A stretch of 64,000 bases of DNA from Clostridium ljungdahlii (GTDB lineage Bacteria; Bacillota; Clostridia; Clostridiales; Clostridiaceae). Positions 45,346 through 53,767 of this stretch are shown here, piece after piece. The first letter of the stretch is position 1, and each line of letters opens with the position of its first letter. Both the position numbers and the translations under genes were made by a program. Location: NCBI RefSeq assembly GCF_001636845.1, contig NZ_LITT01000064.1, positions 1-64,000 of the forward strand. The letters are read 5' to 3'. The notes under the pieces were generated by a model. That model was not told the DNA's origin. It did no database searches and worked only from the letters and a program-made list of their open reading frames with translations.

Positions 45346-46439
45346 AAGTAACCTTTCCCCATCTTGGAAATACATGTTTTGCAGCAAAAGCTGTATTTGA
45401 TGGACTTGGTGTTGATTATATAATTCCGCCATTGAGCAACAGAGAAGCTTTAGAAATTGGATCATTTTATTCTCCAGAGGAAATGTGTCTTCCTTTTAAA
45501 ATAATGATAGGAAATTATATACAAAGTATAAAACAAGGTGCAGATACAATATTAATAGTTGGAAGCTGCGGCCCATGCAGATTTGGAGAATATTGTGAAC
45601 TCCAAATGAATCTATTGAAAAAATTAGGCTATAACTTAAATTTTGTAGTTCTAGATTATCCAAAAGATATAGGATTGAAAGAACTTATGAGAAGATTGCT
45701 TTCTATTGGATCAGTTAGCACGAAAAATACAGTAGAAAAGTTAAAAGTAGTATATCAAGGACTTAAGATAATAAATCTAATGGACAATATAGATAAAAAG
45801 GCAAAATTATTATCAGGCTATGAAATAGAAAAAGGACAGTGCAAAGATATATTAAAAAGTTGCAAATTAAACTCTTTTAAAACTACTTCACCAGAAGAAA
45901 TGATATTTACTATAAAAAGCCATATGAAGCAGTTAAACAAAGTACCAATCTCTAAAAATGAAAAGCCTTTAAAAATTGCTATAATCGGTGAAATATATAC
46001 TATAATAGAACCTTTTTCAAATCTTTTTATAGAAGAAAAACTTATGAATTATGGAGTATCTACAGCTAGATATCTTTCTCCAAGTTGGTGGATTAAAGAT
46101 ATGGCTTTATCTCCATTAAAGTTGAATTCACTCAATTTAAGAAAAAATTCTAAAAAATATTTACCTTATTATATAGGCGGTCATGCAAGGGAATGTATAG
46201 GAGAAGCTGTTTTAGCAGATAAAAGCGGGTTTGATGGTGCTATACAGATTTTTCCTATGGGATGTATGCCTGAAATTGTATCAAAATCCATACTTCCAAC
46301 TATATCAAAGGATAGAAATTTTCCTATACTTACATTAATAGTAGATGAAATGACCGGTGAAGCTGGATATATAACAAGAATAGAAGCATTTTTAGATTTA
46401 CTTGAAAGGAGAAAAAAGAATGTATTATATGGGAGTTGA
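45342..46439 (+). CDS. second DUF2229-type activase-related protein
   Basis: A 365-residue protein beginning MKVTFPHLGNTCFAAKAVFD. Conserved Cys are in SPEEMCLPFKIMIGNYI, VGSCGPCRFGEYCELQMNLL, GGHARECIGEAV and FPMGCMPEIVSKSI; LIVDEMTGEAGYITRIEAF is shared with the upstream protein. Together they look like a paralogous pair derived from the halves of a larger DUF2229 protein. ATG 45342 follows AAGGAGGTG by 8 nt. Its end overlaps the activase gene by 20 nt, so the three genes are translationally coupled and probably form a complex. Confidence 0.78.
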   Translation: MKVTFPHLGNTCFAAKAVFDGLGVDYIIPPLSNREALEIGSFYSPEEMCLPFKIMIGNYIQSIKQGADTILIVGSCGPCRFGEYCELQMNLLKKLGYNLNFVVLDYPKDIGLKELMRRLLSIGSVSTKNTVEKLKVVYQGLKIINLMDNIDKKAKLLSGYEIEKGQCKDILKSCKLNSFKTTSPEEMIFTIKSHMKQLNKVPISKNEKPLKIAIIGEIYTIIEPFSNLFIEEKLMNYGVSTARYLSPSWWIKDMALSPLKLNSLNLRKNSKKYLPYYIGGHARECIGEAVLADKSGFDGAIQIFPMGCMPEIVSKSILPTISKDRNFPILTLIVDEMTGEAGYITRIEAFLDLLERRKKNVLYGS

Positions 46440-47379
46440 CGTAGGCTCAGTTAGCACAGATATTGTAATAGTTGATGAAAATATGAACTTACTTGAATCA
46501 CTTTACTTAAGGACAAAAGGAAGGCCTATAAGTGCAATTCAAGAAGGATTTAAATTATTGAAAAATAAATATAGAGATACGGACATAAGTGCAGTTGGAA
46601 CCACTGGAAGCGGAAGACAAATTGCTGCTTCTATTATAGGTGCTGATATAATTAAAAACGAAATAACTTCTCATGCCATTGCTGCCTTAAACCTAGATAA
46701 AGATGTTAAAACCATAATAGAAATAGGTGGTCAGGATTCTAAAATAATACTTTTGCAAAATGGCATTGTGCTAGATTTTGCAATGAATACAGTATGTGCA
46801 GCAGGAACAGGTTCCTTTCTAGACCGTCAAGCTGAAAGATTAGATATCCCTATTGAACAATTTGGAGAATATGCTTTAAAGTCTACTTCTCCTGTAAGAA
46901 TAGCAGGGAGATGTGCCGTATTTGCTGAATCAGATATGATACACAAGCAGCAATTAGGTTATAGTAACTCTGATATAATAAAAGGTCTTTGCAATGCTCT
47001 TGTCAGAAATTATTTAACCAACGTGGCCAAAGGCAAAGATATAAAATCCAAAATATTTTTTCAAGGAGGAGTTGCTGCAAATATAGGAATGAAGACTGCT
47101 TTTGAAGAAATACTAAATAAAGAAGTAGTAATCCCCCAAAATTTCAAAGTAATGGGTGCCATTGGTGCATCCATTTTAGCAAAGGAAGCTTTGGAGAAAA
47201 GTAATAAGATCACTAACTTTAATGGATTTAATTTAGCAAATGCTAGTTTTACATCTAAAAGCTTTGAATGCAAAGGATGTCCTAATAGATGTGAAGTTGT
47301 AAAAATATCAGGCACTAAAAAAACTATGGGCTTTTTTGGTGGAAGATGTGAAAAGTGGAATAAAACTATTTCTGCATAA
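46420..47379 (+). CDS. ASKHA-type acyl-CoA dehydratase/DCCP activase (HgdC-like)
   Basis: A 319-residue ATP-dependent electron donor. GVDVGSVSTDIVIVDE is the phosphate-1 loop. GTTGSGRQIAASIIGAD, EIGGQDSKIILL, NTVCAAGTGSFLDRQA and AGRCAVFAESDMIHKQQLG are HgdC signatures; the two latter Cys hold the [4Fe-4S] cluster bridging the homodimer. GGVAANIGMKTAFEE closes the ATPase fold. An extra C-terminal Cys-rich tail (FECKGCPNRCEVVKI, GGRCEKW) is present. Likely partner: the double-cubane reductase at 35832, there being no other HgdB-type protein in the window. ATG 46420, RBS AAGGAG. Confidence 0.85.
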   Translation: MYYMGVDVGSVSTDIVIVDENMNLLESLYLRTKGRPISAIQEGFKLLKNKYRDTDISAVGTTGSGRQIAASIIGADIIKNEITSHAIAALNLDKDVKTIIEIGGQDSKIILLQNGIVLDFAMNTVCAAGTGSFLDRQAERLDIPIEQFGEYALKSTSPVRIAGRCAVFAESDMIHKQQLGYSNSDIIKGLCNALVRNYLTNVAKGKDIKSKIFFQGGVAANIGMKTAFEEILNKEVVIPQNFKVMGAIGASILAKEALEKSNKITNFNGFNLANASFTSKSFECKGCPNRCEVVKISGTKKTMGFFGGRCEKWNKTISA

Positions 47380-47398
47380 ATGCAGAAATAGTTTTATT
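47359..47398 (+). terminator. terminator of the activase operon
   Basis: An 18-bp perfect inverted repeat (47359-47376, 47381-47398), loop TAAA containing the stop codon of the activase gene. Confidence 0.85.
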
Positions 47399-47420
47399 CC
47401 CTAAAATAAGTATAGGTAAA

Positions 47421-47633
47421 TTAATTCCACATATCTTTAGTTATATATTCCATATGTTTTTTCCTATTTTGAGTTTCTTCTAGATCTATAGTTATTTCAT
47501 CTCCATTTACATCAAGTACATATCCCTCTTTTGCCTCAATGGGTAAATTTATTCGTTTTATATCCATCATAGTTTTATCTTCCTTTTCACAAACGGCATA
47601 AGGTCCCTCAAACCTATCTATTATAACTTTCAT
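47421..47633 (-). CDS. DUF3006 family small protein
   Basis: A 70-residue protein starting MKVIIDRFEGPYAVCEKEDK, with INLPIEAKEGYVLDVNGDEI and a charged helix ending ENR-type. This is the DUF3006 beta-barrel family, common in Firmicutes and often next to metallo-beta-lactamase genes; function unknown. The start at 47633 is set by GGGGGA about 8 nt upstream and by family length. The longer frame to 47672 is rejected. Confidence 0.75.
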   Translation of the reverse strand: MKVIIDRFEGPYAVCEKEDKTMMDIKRINLPIEAKEGYVLDVNGDEITIDLEETQNRKKHMEYITKDMWN

Positions 47634-47718
47634 AAAAATAATCCCCCATTTCATAGTATTATGTATTCCCATTATATTACTATTATACTACCTATTTTTT
47701 AACTTTAAAGTATTTATT

Positions 47719-48507
47719 TTAAAAATTTTTAGTTACATTTTCCTGTATTTTTCTAACAACAACCGCAGAAATCTTGCCTGGCAGTAGCTTAGAAAATAAA
47801 ACAGCTATTTTATTAAAAGATCCTGGTATTATAACAGATTTATTTTTCATAAATCCTCTATAAGCTATCTCAGCAGTTTTTTCAGCACTCATAGCAGTTT
47901 TTATATCTTTTTTACCTGCATTTTTAGAAAATCCCGTTTTAGTAGCTCCTGGGCACAGAGTACATACTTTTATGCCATATGGTTTTAGCTCATTTTCAAG
48001 GGCTTGAGAAAAGGATAGCACATATGCTTTAGATGCATAATATACTGCAATATAAGGTCCTGGCTCATAAGAACCTGTAGATGCCACATTTAATATACTC
48101 CCCTTCTTTAATTTTATCATCTCTTTTGAAAATAACTTCGTTAAATAGGTAATAGCTTCAATGTTTAAACCTATAATTTTTTCATCTTTGTCTATATCAA
48201 TTTCATGAAAAAGGCCGCAGTAACCTGCACCTGCATTATTAACAAGAGTAGTTACTCTTATTCCTAGTTGCTGTACTTTCAGAAATAGATCTTTTACAGA
48301 TTCTCTTTTTGAAAGATCTTCTTTTATTATATGTACATTAATATTATATTTTTTTATTAAATTTTCTGCTATTTCTGCTAATTTGCTTTCACTTCTAGCT
48401 ACAAGTACTAAATTATACCCATCCTTAGAAAATAGTTTTGCAAGTTCAAGTCCTATTCCACTTGAAGCTCCTGTAATTAGAGCAGTCTTTTCATTATTTA
48501 AAGTCAT
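47719..48507 (-). CDS. short-chain dehydrogenase/reductase
   Basis: A 262-residue classical SDR. TALITGASSGIGLELAKLFS is the NAD(P)-binding glycine motif, followed by LVNNAGAGYCG, the catalytic Ser in LNVASTGSYEPGP and YYASKAYVLSF (YxxxK). An Arg two positions past the first strand (VLVARSESKL) suggests NADP preference. Substrate unknown; the closest named types are DltE/YqjQ-like oxidoreductases. Monocistronic, pointing away from the spoVA operon. Confidence 0.8.
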   Translation of the reverse strand: MTLNNEKTALITGASSGIGLELAKLFSKDGYNLVLVARSESKLAEIAENLIKKYNINVHIIKEDLSKRESVKDLFLKVQQLGIRVTTLVNNAGAGYCGLFHEIDIDKDEKIIGLNIEAITYLTKLFSKEMIKLKKGSILNVASTGSYEPGPYIAVYYASKAYVLSFSQALENELKPYGIKVCTLCPGATKTGFSKNAGKKDIKTAMSAEKTAEIAYRGFMKNKSVIIPGSFNKIAVLFSKLLPGKISAVVVRKIQENVTKNF

Positions 48508-48671
48508 AATAAATCTCCATTTTATTTATTGCTAGTTTATACTTTTTATTTTAAGTAGTTTTGTTTTTATTTACAACTGTTGTTTATCATTATTTTTGGT
48601 TTACTTTATTTTTAATTTACATAATATTTATTATTTTAACATAACATATTTCATTACATTCTTGTTTAAAT

Positions 48672-48712
48672 AAAGGTCATAATTATCATATTAATTGATA
48701 ATTATGACCTTT
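48672..48712 (-). terminator. terminator at the end of the spoVA-type operon
   Basis: AAAGGTCATAATTATCA / TGATAATTATGACCTTT, 17-bp perfect, 7-nt loop, A/T tracts outside. It follows the last DUF1657 gene. Confidence 0.8.
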
Positions 48713-48740
48713 AAGTCTTTTCTTAATTATATTTTTATTA

Positions 48741-48947
48741 TTAACATTGTTTATATTGTGGTTCCTCTTGCTGTATGAACTTTTGTCTTCCTTGAAGTAT
48801 TTGAAGAGCGTCATCCAGATTTGTTGCTATTTGGTGAAAATCTTTTTTAGCACTTTTGTCCTCTGTCTCCAGTTCAAATGTCTTCATAGTTGCAGCTGCA
48901 CTTTGAATTCCTGCTATTGCTTGCTGCATTTGAGTTCCAACTGTCAT
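48741..48947 (-). CDS. DUF1657 protein (spoVA operon, distal)
   Basis: A 68-residue helical-hairpin protein: MTVGTQMQQAIAGIQSAAAT, then FELETEDKSAKKDFHQIATN and the C-terminal EEPQYKQC. DUF1657 proteins accompany spoVA2mob-type operons, where they contribute to spore heat resistance in Bacillus. It shares the EEPQYKQ tail with the proximal DUF1657 protein at 51704. ATG 48947 follows AAAGGAGGTGA. Last gene of the operon. Confidence 0.85.
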   Translation of the reverse strand: MTVGTQMQQAIAGIQSAAATMKTFELETEDKSAKKDFHQIATNLDDALQILQGRQKFIQQEEPQYKQC

Positions 48948-48967
48948 TTATTATCACCTCCTTTAAA

Positions 48968-49321
48968 TTACCCTTTAGGTTTAAATATTAAAGCCCCTAT
49001 AAATCCAAAAATAACAGCAGCAGAAATACCAGCACTGGTAATCTCAAAAATTCCTGTTAGCACACCTATTATTCCATATTCATCTGCTTCCATCATAGCT
49101 CCTTTAACTAATGAATTTCCAAAACTACTTATTGGTATAGAAGCACCAGCACCAGCAAATTTTACTAAAGGATCATATAATCCAAATCCTCCAAGAACAG
49201 CTCCAACTACTACAAGAGTAGTTGTTGTATGTGCCGGTGTGAGTTTAAATACGTCCATCATTATCTGACCTATTACACATATTCCTCCACCTACTAAAAA
49301 TGCCCAAAGAAACTTTTCCAT
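48968..49321 (-). CDS. spoVAE: stage V sporulation protein AE
   Basis: A 117-residue membrane protein with three to four helices. [20 protein letters not shown] opens the family, and [20 protein letters not shown] is the SpoVAC/AEb signature. It forms part of the inner-membrane channel that moves dipicolinic acid into the forespore and out on germination. Located 17 nt after the SpoVAD stop, with GAGAGGTG as RBS. Confidence 0.88.
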   Translation of the reverse strand: MEKFLWAFLVGGGICVIGQIMMDVFKLTPAHTTTTLVVVGAVLGGFGLYDPLVKFAGAGASIPISSFGNSLVKGAMMEADEYGIIGVLTGIFEITSAGISAAVIFGFIGALIFKPKG

Positions 49322-49338
49322 ATGAATGCACCTCTCTT

Positions 49339-50336
49339 CTATGCTTCTATAGATACTGCATGAGCTACAGATGGTATACTCTCTTTTTGCTGATATGACA
49401 TAGGTGACATAAGTGCTCCTGTTGCCACTATCAATATTTTATTTAACTTTTTTTCTTCATTTCTTTAAAAAAATGTCCATAAGTTACTGTAGCAGAACAT
49501 GCACATCCGCTGCCACCTGAAAATACAGGTTGATCTTTGTTATATATTAGCTTTCCGCAGTCTTTAAATACTCCTTCTTGAAACTTAAATCCATCCTTTT
49601 TTAAAATTTCTTCTGCTATATCATGACCTATTTTCCCCAAATCTCCTGTAGCTATTATGTCATAATAAGAAGGATCTCTGTTTAGATCTCTAAAATGAGC
49701 TTCTATTGTATCTACTGCCGCTGGTGCCATAGCAGCACCCATATTAAATGGATCAGAAATTCCCATGTCTACTACTTTACCTATAGTAGCTGATGTAACT
49801 TTAGGTCCAGTACCTTTCCCAACTACTGCAGCTCCTGCTCCTGTTACCGTCCATTGAGCTGTAGGCGGCTTCTGCCCGCCATACTCTGTAGGATATCTAA
49901 ACTGTTTTTCTGCAGCAGCATTATGACTGGATGTTCCACAAAGAACGTATTCTGCTGCACCATTATCTACAAGCAAAGACGATATAGCTAACCCTTCCAT
50001 AGAGGTTGAGCAAGCTCCAAATATACCTAAATACGGTATGTTTAAAGTTCTAGCAGCAAAACTACTGATAACTATCTGATTTATAAGATCTCCGCTTATG
50101 AAAAAATTTATACTTTCCTTTTTCACTTTTGCATTTTTTATAGCAATCTGACAAGCTTCCTCCAATAATTTTTTTTCAGATTTTTCGAAACTATCCTGTC
50201 CAACCCATATATCTTCATGAAGCAGATCAAAATCTTTAGCTAAAGCACCTTTTGCTTCAAACGGTCCTCCTACTGCACCACATCCAAGTATAGTCGGTTT
50301 AGATTCAAATACCCATGATTGATGACCTTGAATCAT
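49339..50336 (-). pseudogene. spoVAD: stage V sporulation protein AD, frameshifted near the 3' end
   Basis: From 50336 the frame gives a thiolase-fold SpoVAD (dipicolinic-acid-binding). GCGAVGGPFEAKGALA, GIFGACSTSMEG and FSGGSGCACSATVTYG are in order. It stops at 49443 after HFFKEMKKKS. The -1 frame continues [20 protein letters not shown], then [13 protein letters not shown] and TAG at 49341-49339, the normal SpoVAD end. One extra A in the A7 tract (49448-49454, minus strand) restores a full-length protein of about 332 residues. It is a sequencing error, a true mutation, or slippage at the A tract. ATG 50336 is 1 nt from spoVAC. Confidence 0.88.
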
Positions 50337-50815
50337 TTACATCCCACCTAACCATTTAATAATTACTTTTATAGTAGCAACTACAAAAGCAGAAAAAACT
50401 CCAAAAGTTATTACAGGACCTGCAATTTTAAACATATTTCCTCCTACACCAAGAACGAATCCTTCGCTTCTATGTTCTATGGCAGCAGATGCAATAGAAT
50501 TTGCAAAACCAGTAACAGGAATAGATGTTCCTGCACCAGCCCATTGTGCAATGTGATCAAACACTCCAAACCCTGTAAGTAATACAGCAATTATTATTAA
50601 AACTGCAGATGTCGGATTACCAGCATTGTCCTCTGTAAATTTAAAATACTTTATAAATATAATTTGAAGTAACTGACCAAAAGCACAAATACTCCCGCCA
50701 ACCAAAAAAGCTTTCAAACTATTTTTAAGAACATTTCTTTTTATCTCTTTTGTTTTAGCTAAATTTTGATACTCCTGTTGTACGGGAGTCAACTTTTTAT
50801 TTTTTTATTAGACAT
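50337..50815 (-). pseudogene. spoVAC: stage V sporulation protein AC, frameshifted in its first codons
   Basis: The family frame begins LTPVQQEYQNLAKTKEIKRN and includes FLVGGSICAFGQLLQIIF and GAGTSIPVTGFANSIASAAI, a four-helix membrane protein. The only well-placed start is ATG 50815 behind AAGGTGATATA. It reads MSNKKIKS and stops, because the A7 tract at 50800-50806 is one A short. With A8 it reads MSNKKNKKLTPVQQEY, the expected N-terminus. Without it translation would need TTG at 50792, which has no site. Same A8-to-A7 change as in spoVAD. SpoVAC is a mechanosensitive channel component. Confidence 0.85.
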
Positions 50816-50826
50816 TATATCACCTT

Positions 50827-51687
50827 CTATTTCAATAAATAGGGTTTTAACTTTACTAATACATTCTTTAAAATATCAGAATCCTTTTTATACATATCTT
50901 TTATCTTTTTATCCTCAGTTTCAAGTGCAAATGCCATCAGATCTGCCTGAGCCTTTTCCAGATTGGCATAGAGAATTTTTCTAACATTTGATTGGGGAGT
51001 TTGAATTAAATCATCAAATAAATCTATGTAGAGCTCGCCTTTTGAATTAACCTGACCTATAAATACATTATCCAAAGATACACCTTTAGATTCTAACTGT
51101 ACATCAAGCCATCCTTGATTTAGTCCTAAATTGCTCAAGGATTCATTTATTATATTTCCGTCCAATATTACAGTCTGCGGTGCTCCTTCTTGACATACTT
51201 CTATCTGAAGATCATTTGGAGTAAGTGGCCTTTTATCTGATTTCATGAGTATATTTATATCTCCTGTAGACTCCATCATGGCAAATTCCACATCTGCTAA
51301 ATTAAATACATTTTTTGAGCGAAGTTCCCTTAATAAGTCTTCGCCGCTGCATCCAATTTTACTTAAATTTTCTTCCATTACTTTTCCTTCTTTTACAACT
51401 ACGACTCCTTTACCCTTTAGTAAATTGCTTATAAACTTACTTTTCATAGAAGCATATTCTAAAATTAATGGAAGTAACATCCATACAGCTATGGCCAGAA
51501 TACCAATTACCCAGTTATATATAACATTTATACACGTTAGTGCTATTAAAACCGCTATTACACTATAGTTTATAAAATTAAAGGGGGTTATCCTTCTGGG
51601 ATACTTTTTTCCCATTATTGTTATAAAAAACAAGGTAACAAAAAATAGTACCGTAGATTTTAACAAAATTGTAATCCAAATTTTCAT
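50827..51687 (-). CDS. DUF421 membrane protein with C-terminal DUF1657-like segment (YetF-like)
   Basis: A 286-residue protein. Three membrane helices (about residues 5-85) are followed by the cytoplasmic DUF421 domain (VVVKEGKVMEENLSKIGCSG, LLRELRSKNVFNLADVEFAM). A second part (VILDGNIINESLSNLG) repeats that fold. The last 45 residues (KAQADLMAFALETEDKKIKD, then a helix) resemble DUF1657, the family encoded on either side of this operon. Such DUF421 genes occur in spoVA2mob operons. It overlaps nothing; 16 nt after the proximal DUF1657 gene. Confidence 0.82.
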   Translation of the reverse strand: MKIWITILLKSTVLFFVTLFFITIMGKKYPRRITPFNFINYSVIAVLIALTCINVIYNWVIGILAIAVWMLLPLILEYASMKSKFISNLLKGKGVVVVKEGKVMEENLSKIGCSGEDLLRELRSKNVFNLADVEFAMMESTGDINILMKSDKRPLTPNDLQIEVCQEGAPQTVILDGNIINESLSNLGLNQGWLDVQLESKGVSLDNVFIGQVNSKGELYIDLFDDLIQTPQSNVRKILYANLEKAQADLMAFALETEDKKIKDMYKKDSDILKNVLVKLKPYLLK

Positions 51688-51703
51688 ATATTATTCCCCC
51701 AAA

Positions 51704-51910
51704 TCAGTTCTGTTTATATTGAGGCTCTTCATATTCTAAATATTTTAATCTATCATTTAGATTCTTTGTAATACCATCTACAGCATCCAGTGCCTCTTTG
51801 TACACATTCTTTACTTTTTTATCCTGCTCTTGAAGAGAATATACCCTCAAAGTACTTTCAGCGCCTTTAAGAACAGCCAGTGTCTGTTTTACTTGAGATC
51901 CTACAGTCAA
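51704..51910 (-). CDS. DUF1657 protein (spoVA operon, proximal)
   Basis: A 68-residue helical protein: MTVGSQVKQTLAVLKGAEST, VYSLQEQDKKVKNVYKEALD, and the tail EEPQYKQN. First gene of the spoVA-type operon. The start is TTG at 51910 with GGGAGGG upstream. No clear sigma-G promoter (TGAATA-N17-CATACTA type) could be picked out in the 125 nt before it, although sporulation control is expected. Confidence 0.82.
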   Translation of the reverse strand: MTVGSQVKQTLAVLKGAESTLRVYSLQEQDKKVKNVYKEALDAVDGITKNLNDRLKYLEYEEPQYKQN

Positions 51911-52033
51911 TTTATTAAGCCCTCCCTCACATTTCTTATAAAATTGCTAACCAACTTTTCTAATATAGTTTTACCCTGTTTAAATAGAATTATTACATAT
52001 AATTTATGTACACTTATATTTAAATTTTTTAAA

Positions 52034-52080
52034 TAAAAAAAGACCCCAAAAACAATAATATTTTTAAAGGTCTTTTTTTA
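52034..52080 (-). terminator. terminator after hutD-like gene
   Basis: TAAAAAAAGACC / GGTCTTTTTTTA around a 23-nt loop. Confidence 0.75.
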
Positions 52081-52094
52081 TTTACTACATATAA

Positions 52095-52727
52095 TTAATA
52101 CGCTATTTCTGTCTTTATAACTTTAAGGTCTTCTTCACCTCTATTGCAAAATTTAATATTAAAAGGATCACCATTAACCAAAGTGGTTACAGCTAATGTA
52201 TCTTTATTGTTAAGATACACCTTCATACCGCTAATATAAGCTTCCACTTTTTCACCCAAAATATAAAATACATATGTAATTTGTTTTATATTTTTTTCTC
52301 TATTAATATATTCGCCTGGATTAAGTTTTTCTTCATATATTTTTTTACCTTCAAAAGTGTATGTCTCTATTTTCCCCTGGCAGCCAGGAGCCATCATTAA
52401 GTTAAAATCTGTTACCTTTCCAAAACTTTTAGTATTCCAATCACCCATAAAACTATCCTGTTCAAAAGGCTTTAAATCTTTTTCATAGTGTCCCTCATGA
52501 TGGAGAGTTAACTTTCCATCTATGCTCATTATGATTCTAGCAATTCCAGGTAAATGAGTGAATACAGATTCTTCATCTATAACCTTAGCAGAGCTTAATC
52601 TCCATTTAAAATTTCTATCAGCATATTTTGCTTCATAAGGATATATTAAAAGTTCCGTAGTAGTCCCTCCCGACCATCTGCTTGTCTTATATTCATCCGA
52701 CCTTATAATTTTTACTGTATTCATCAT
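52095..52727 (-). CDS. HutD/Ves family cupin protein
   Basis: A 210-residue bicupin of the HutD/Ves family. IIRSDEYKTSRWSGGTTTEL and then FKWRLSSAKVIDEESVFTHL are the signature first-cupin motifs. HEGHYEKDLKPFEQDSFMGD and FNLMMAPGCQG follow. HutD proteins are linked to histidine utilisation but have no proven enzymatic role. The start at 52727 is chosen because GAGGAG lies 9 nt upstream; the frame to 52748 contains that site. Isolated from hutG (0.6 kb) in this window. Confidence 0.8.
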   Translation of the reverse strand: MMNTVKIIRSDEYKTSRWSGGTTTELLIYPYEAKYADRNFKWRLSSAKVIDEESVFTHLPGIARIIMSIDGKLTLHHEGHYEKDLKPFEQDSFMGDWNTKSFGKVTDFNLMMAPGCQGKIETYTFEGKKIYEEKLNPGEYINREKNIKQITYVFYILGEKVEAYISGMKVYLNNKDTLAVTTLVNGDPFNIKFCNRGEEDLKVIKTEIAY

Positions 52728-52791
52728 ATTACACATCTCCTCATACATATAGGTTTAATTCTAGATAAATTATATCACAACAAATTTTATT

Positions 52792-53682
52792 TTAATTTCT
52801 ATTCCAAAATAAACAGGAAGTAAATGTGCCTACTATTATTATCCCTAGTATGGTTTCCATAATTACCATAAAACGCACTATAATAGAATTAGGCAAAATA
52901 TCACCATATCCCAATGTGGTTATAGTTACAGCACTAAAATATATAAAATTCTCTATTGGATATTTGAAATTTCCACAAACTACTGATTTAAGTACTAGAG
53001 GACTATTATCCAAAAATGATATGGAATTTTCAACAAGCTTTGAAAAATAAAAGCTTAGTGGATAATAATAGTATTCTTCTTTAAAAAATTTACTTTTAAG
53101 CATGGTATAGTCATTTACCCACATATATTTAGTATCCACTTTGCTTAACTGATTTGCTTGACTTTTTTTATAGCACTTAAAGCTTTTATAGATTTCATTT
53201 TCATTTACTGTATAAAAGCATATTTTTAATTTGCAACTGCTAAATTTACTATTAACCCTATCTTCTCCCATATCTTCTACACTTATATGGGTTACGCCCT
53301 TATCTTTTAACAATGTACTATAATAGTTGGCCCATAATTTTCCTAAAGGCTTATCAAAGGAAAATACCTTTATAGAAGAACCTGAATCATCTACAATTTC
53401 TAAATTTGCAAAAGGTCTTTTGTATTCATCAGAATTTATTAAATCTTCTACAGTGCTTTTCAATTCTCTGCTTTTAATTTTAATGTTTAGATTTTTTTTA
53501 AATGCATCTATTTTTGTAGTCATATTTACATCTCTTTGAAATACAAAAAAATCTCCCCTAGAATTATTTGCAATGCTCCAATAGATAAGCCCAAATAAAA
53601 GTAATACAGTTACATAGGAAAATGCCAATACAGACAAAATGATTCTTTTTCTAAGTTTATATATACTAACAAACTTTTTCAT
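52792..53682 (-). CDS. two-TM potassium channel with large extracytoplasmic domain
   Basis: A 296-residue protein. TM1 is at about residues 12-35 and the pore segment is NFIYFSAVTITTLGYGDILP, with the K+ selectivity filter TTLGYGD near residue 255. TM2 is at about 265-290. Unlike KcsA-type channels, about 200 residues lie between TM1 and the pore helix. That stretch should be extracytoplasmic and has a mixed alpha/beta character (LEIVDDSGSSIKVFSFDKPL; CKLKICFYTVNENEIYKSFK). Possibly a sensor domain. No RCK domain. ATG 53682 is preferred: AGAGGT is 7-8 nt upstream. Confidence 0.75.
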   Translation of the reverse strand: MKKFVSIYKLRKRIILSVLAFSYVTVLLLFGLIYWSIANNSRGDFFVFQRDVNMTTKIDAFKKNLNIKIKSRELKSTVEDLINSDEYKRPFANLEIVDDSGSSIKVFSFDKPLGKLWANYYSTLLKDKGVTHISVEDMGEDRVNSKFSSCKLKICFYTVNENEIYKSFKCYKKSQANQLSKVDTKYMWVNDYTMLKSKFFKEEYYYYPLSFYFSKLVENSISFLDNSPLVLKSVVCGNFKYPIENFIYFSAVTITTLGYGDILPNSIIVRFMVIMETILGIIIVGTFTSCLFWNRN

Positions 53683-53767
53683 AAACATACCTCTATCTAT
53701 TGTATATATATTTATACTTTCTGAAAAAGTTTATTATCACATTTTCCTATTAATTTTTCACCTTAAT

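Noticed and set aside
49448-49454. Classical programmed -1 frameshift (A AAA AAG) in spoVAD
   Set aside because: The zero frame reads AAG AAA AAA AGT, so the heptamer is not in the required phase, and no stimulatory hairpin is evident; a missing A explains it better, especially with the same defect in spoVAC.
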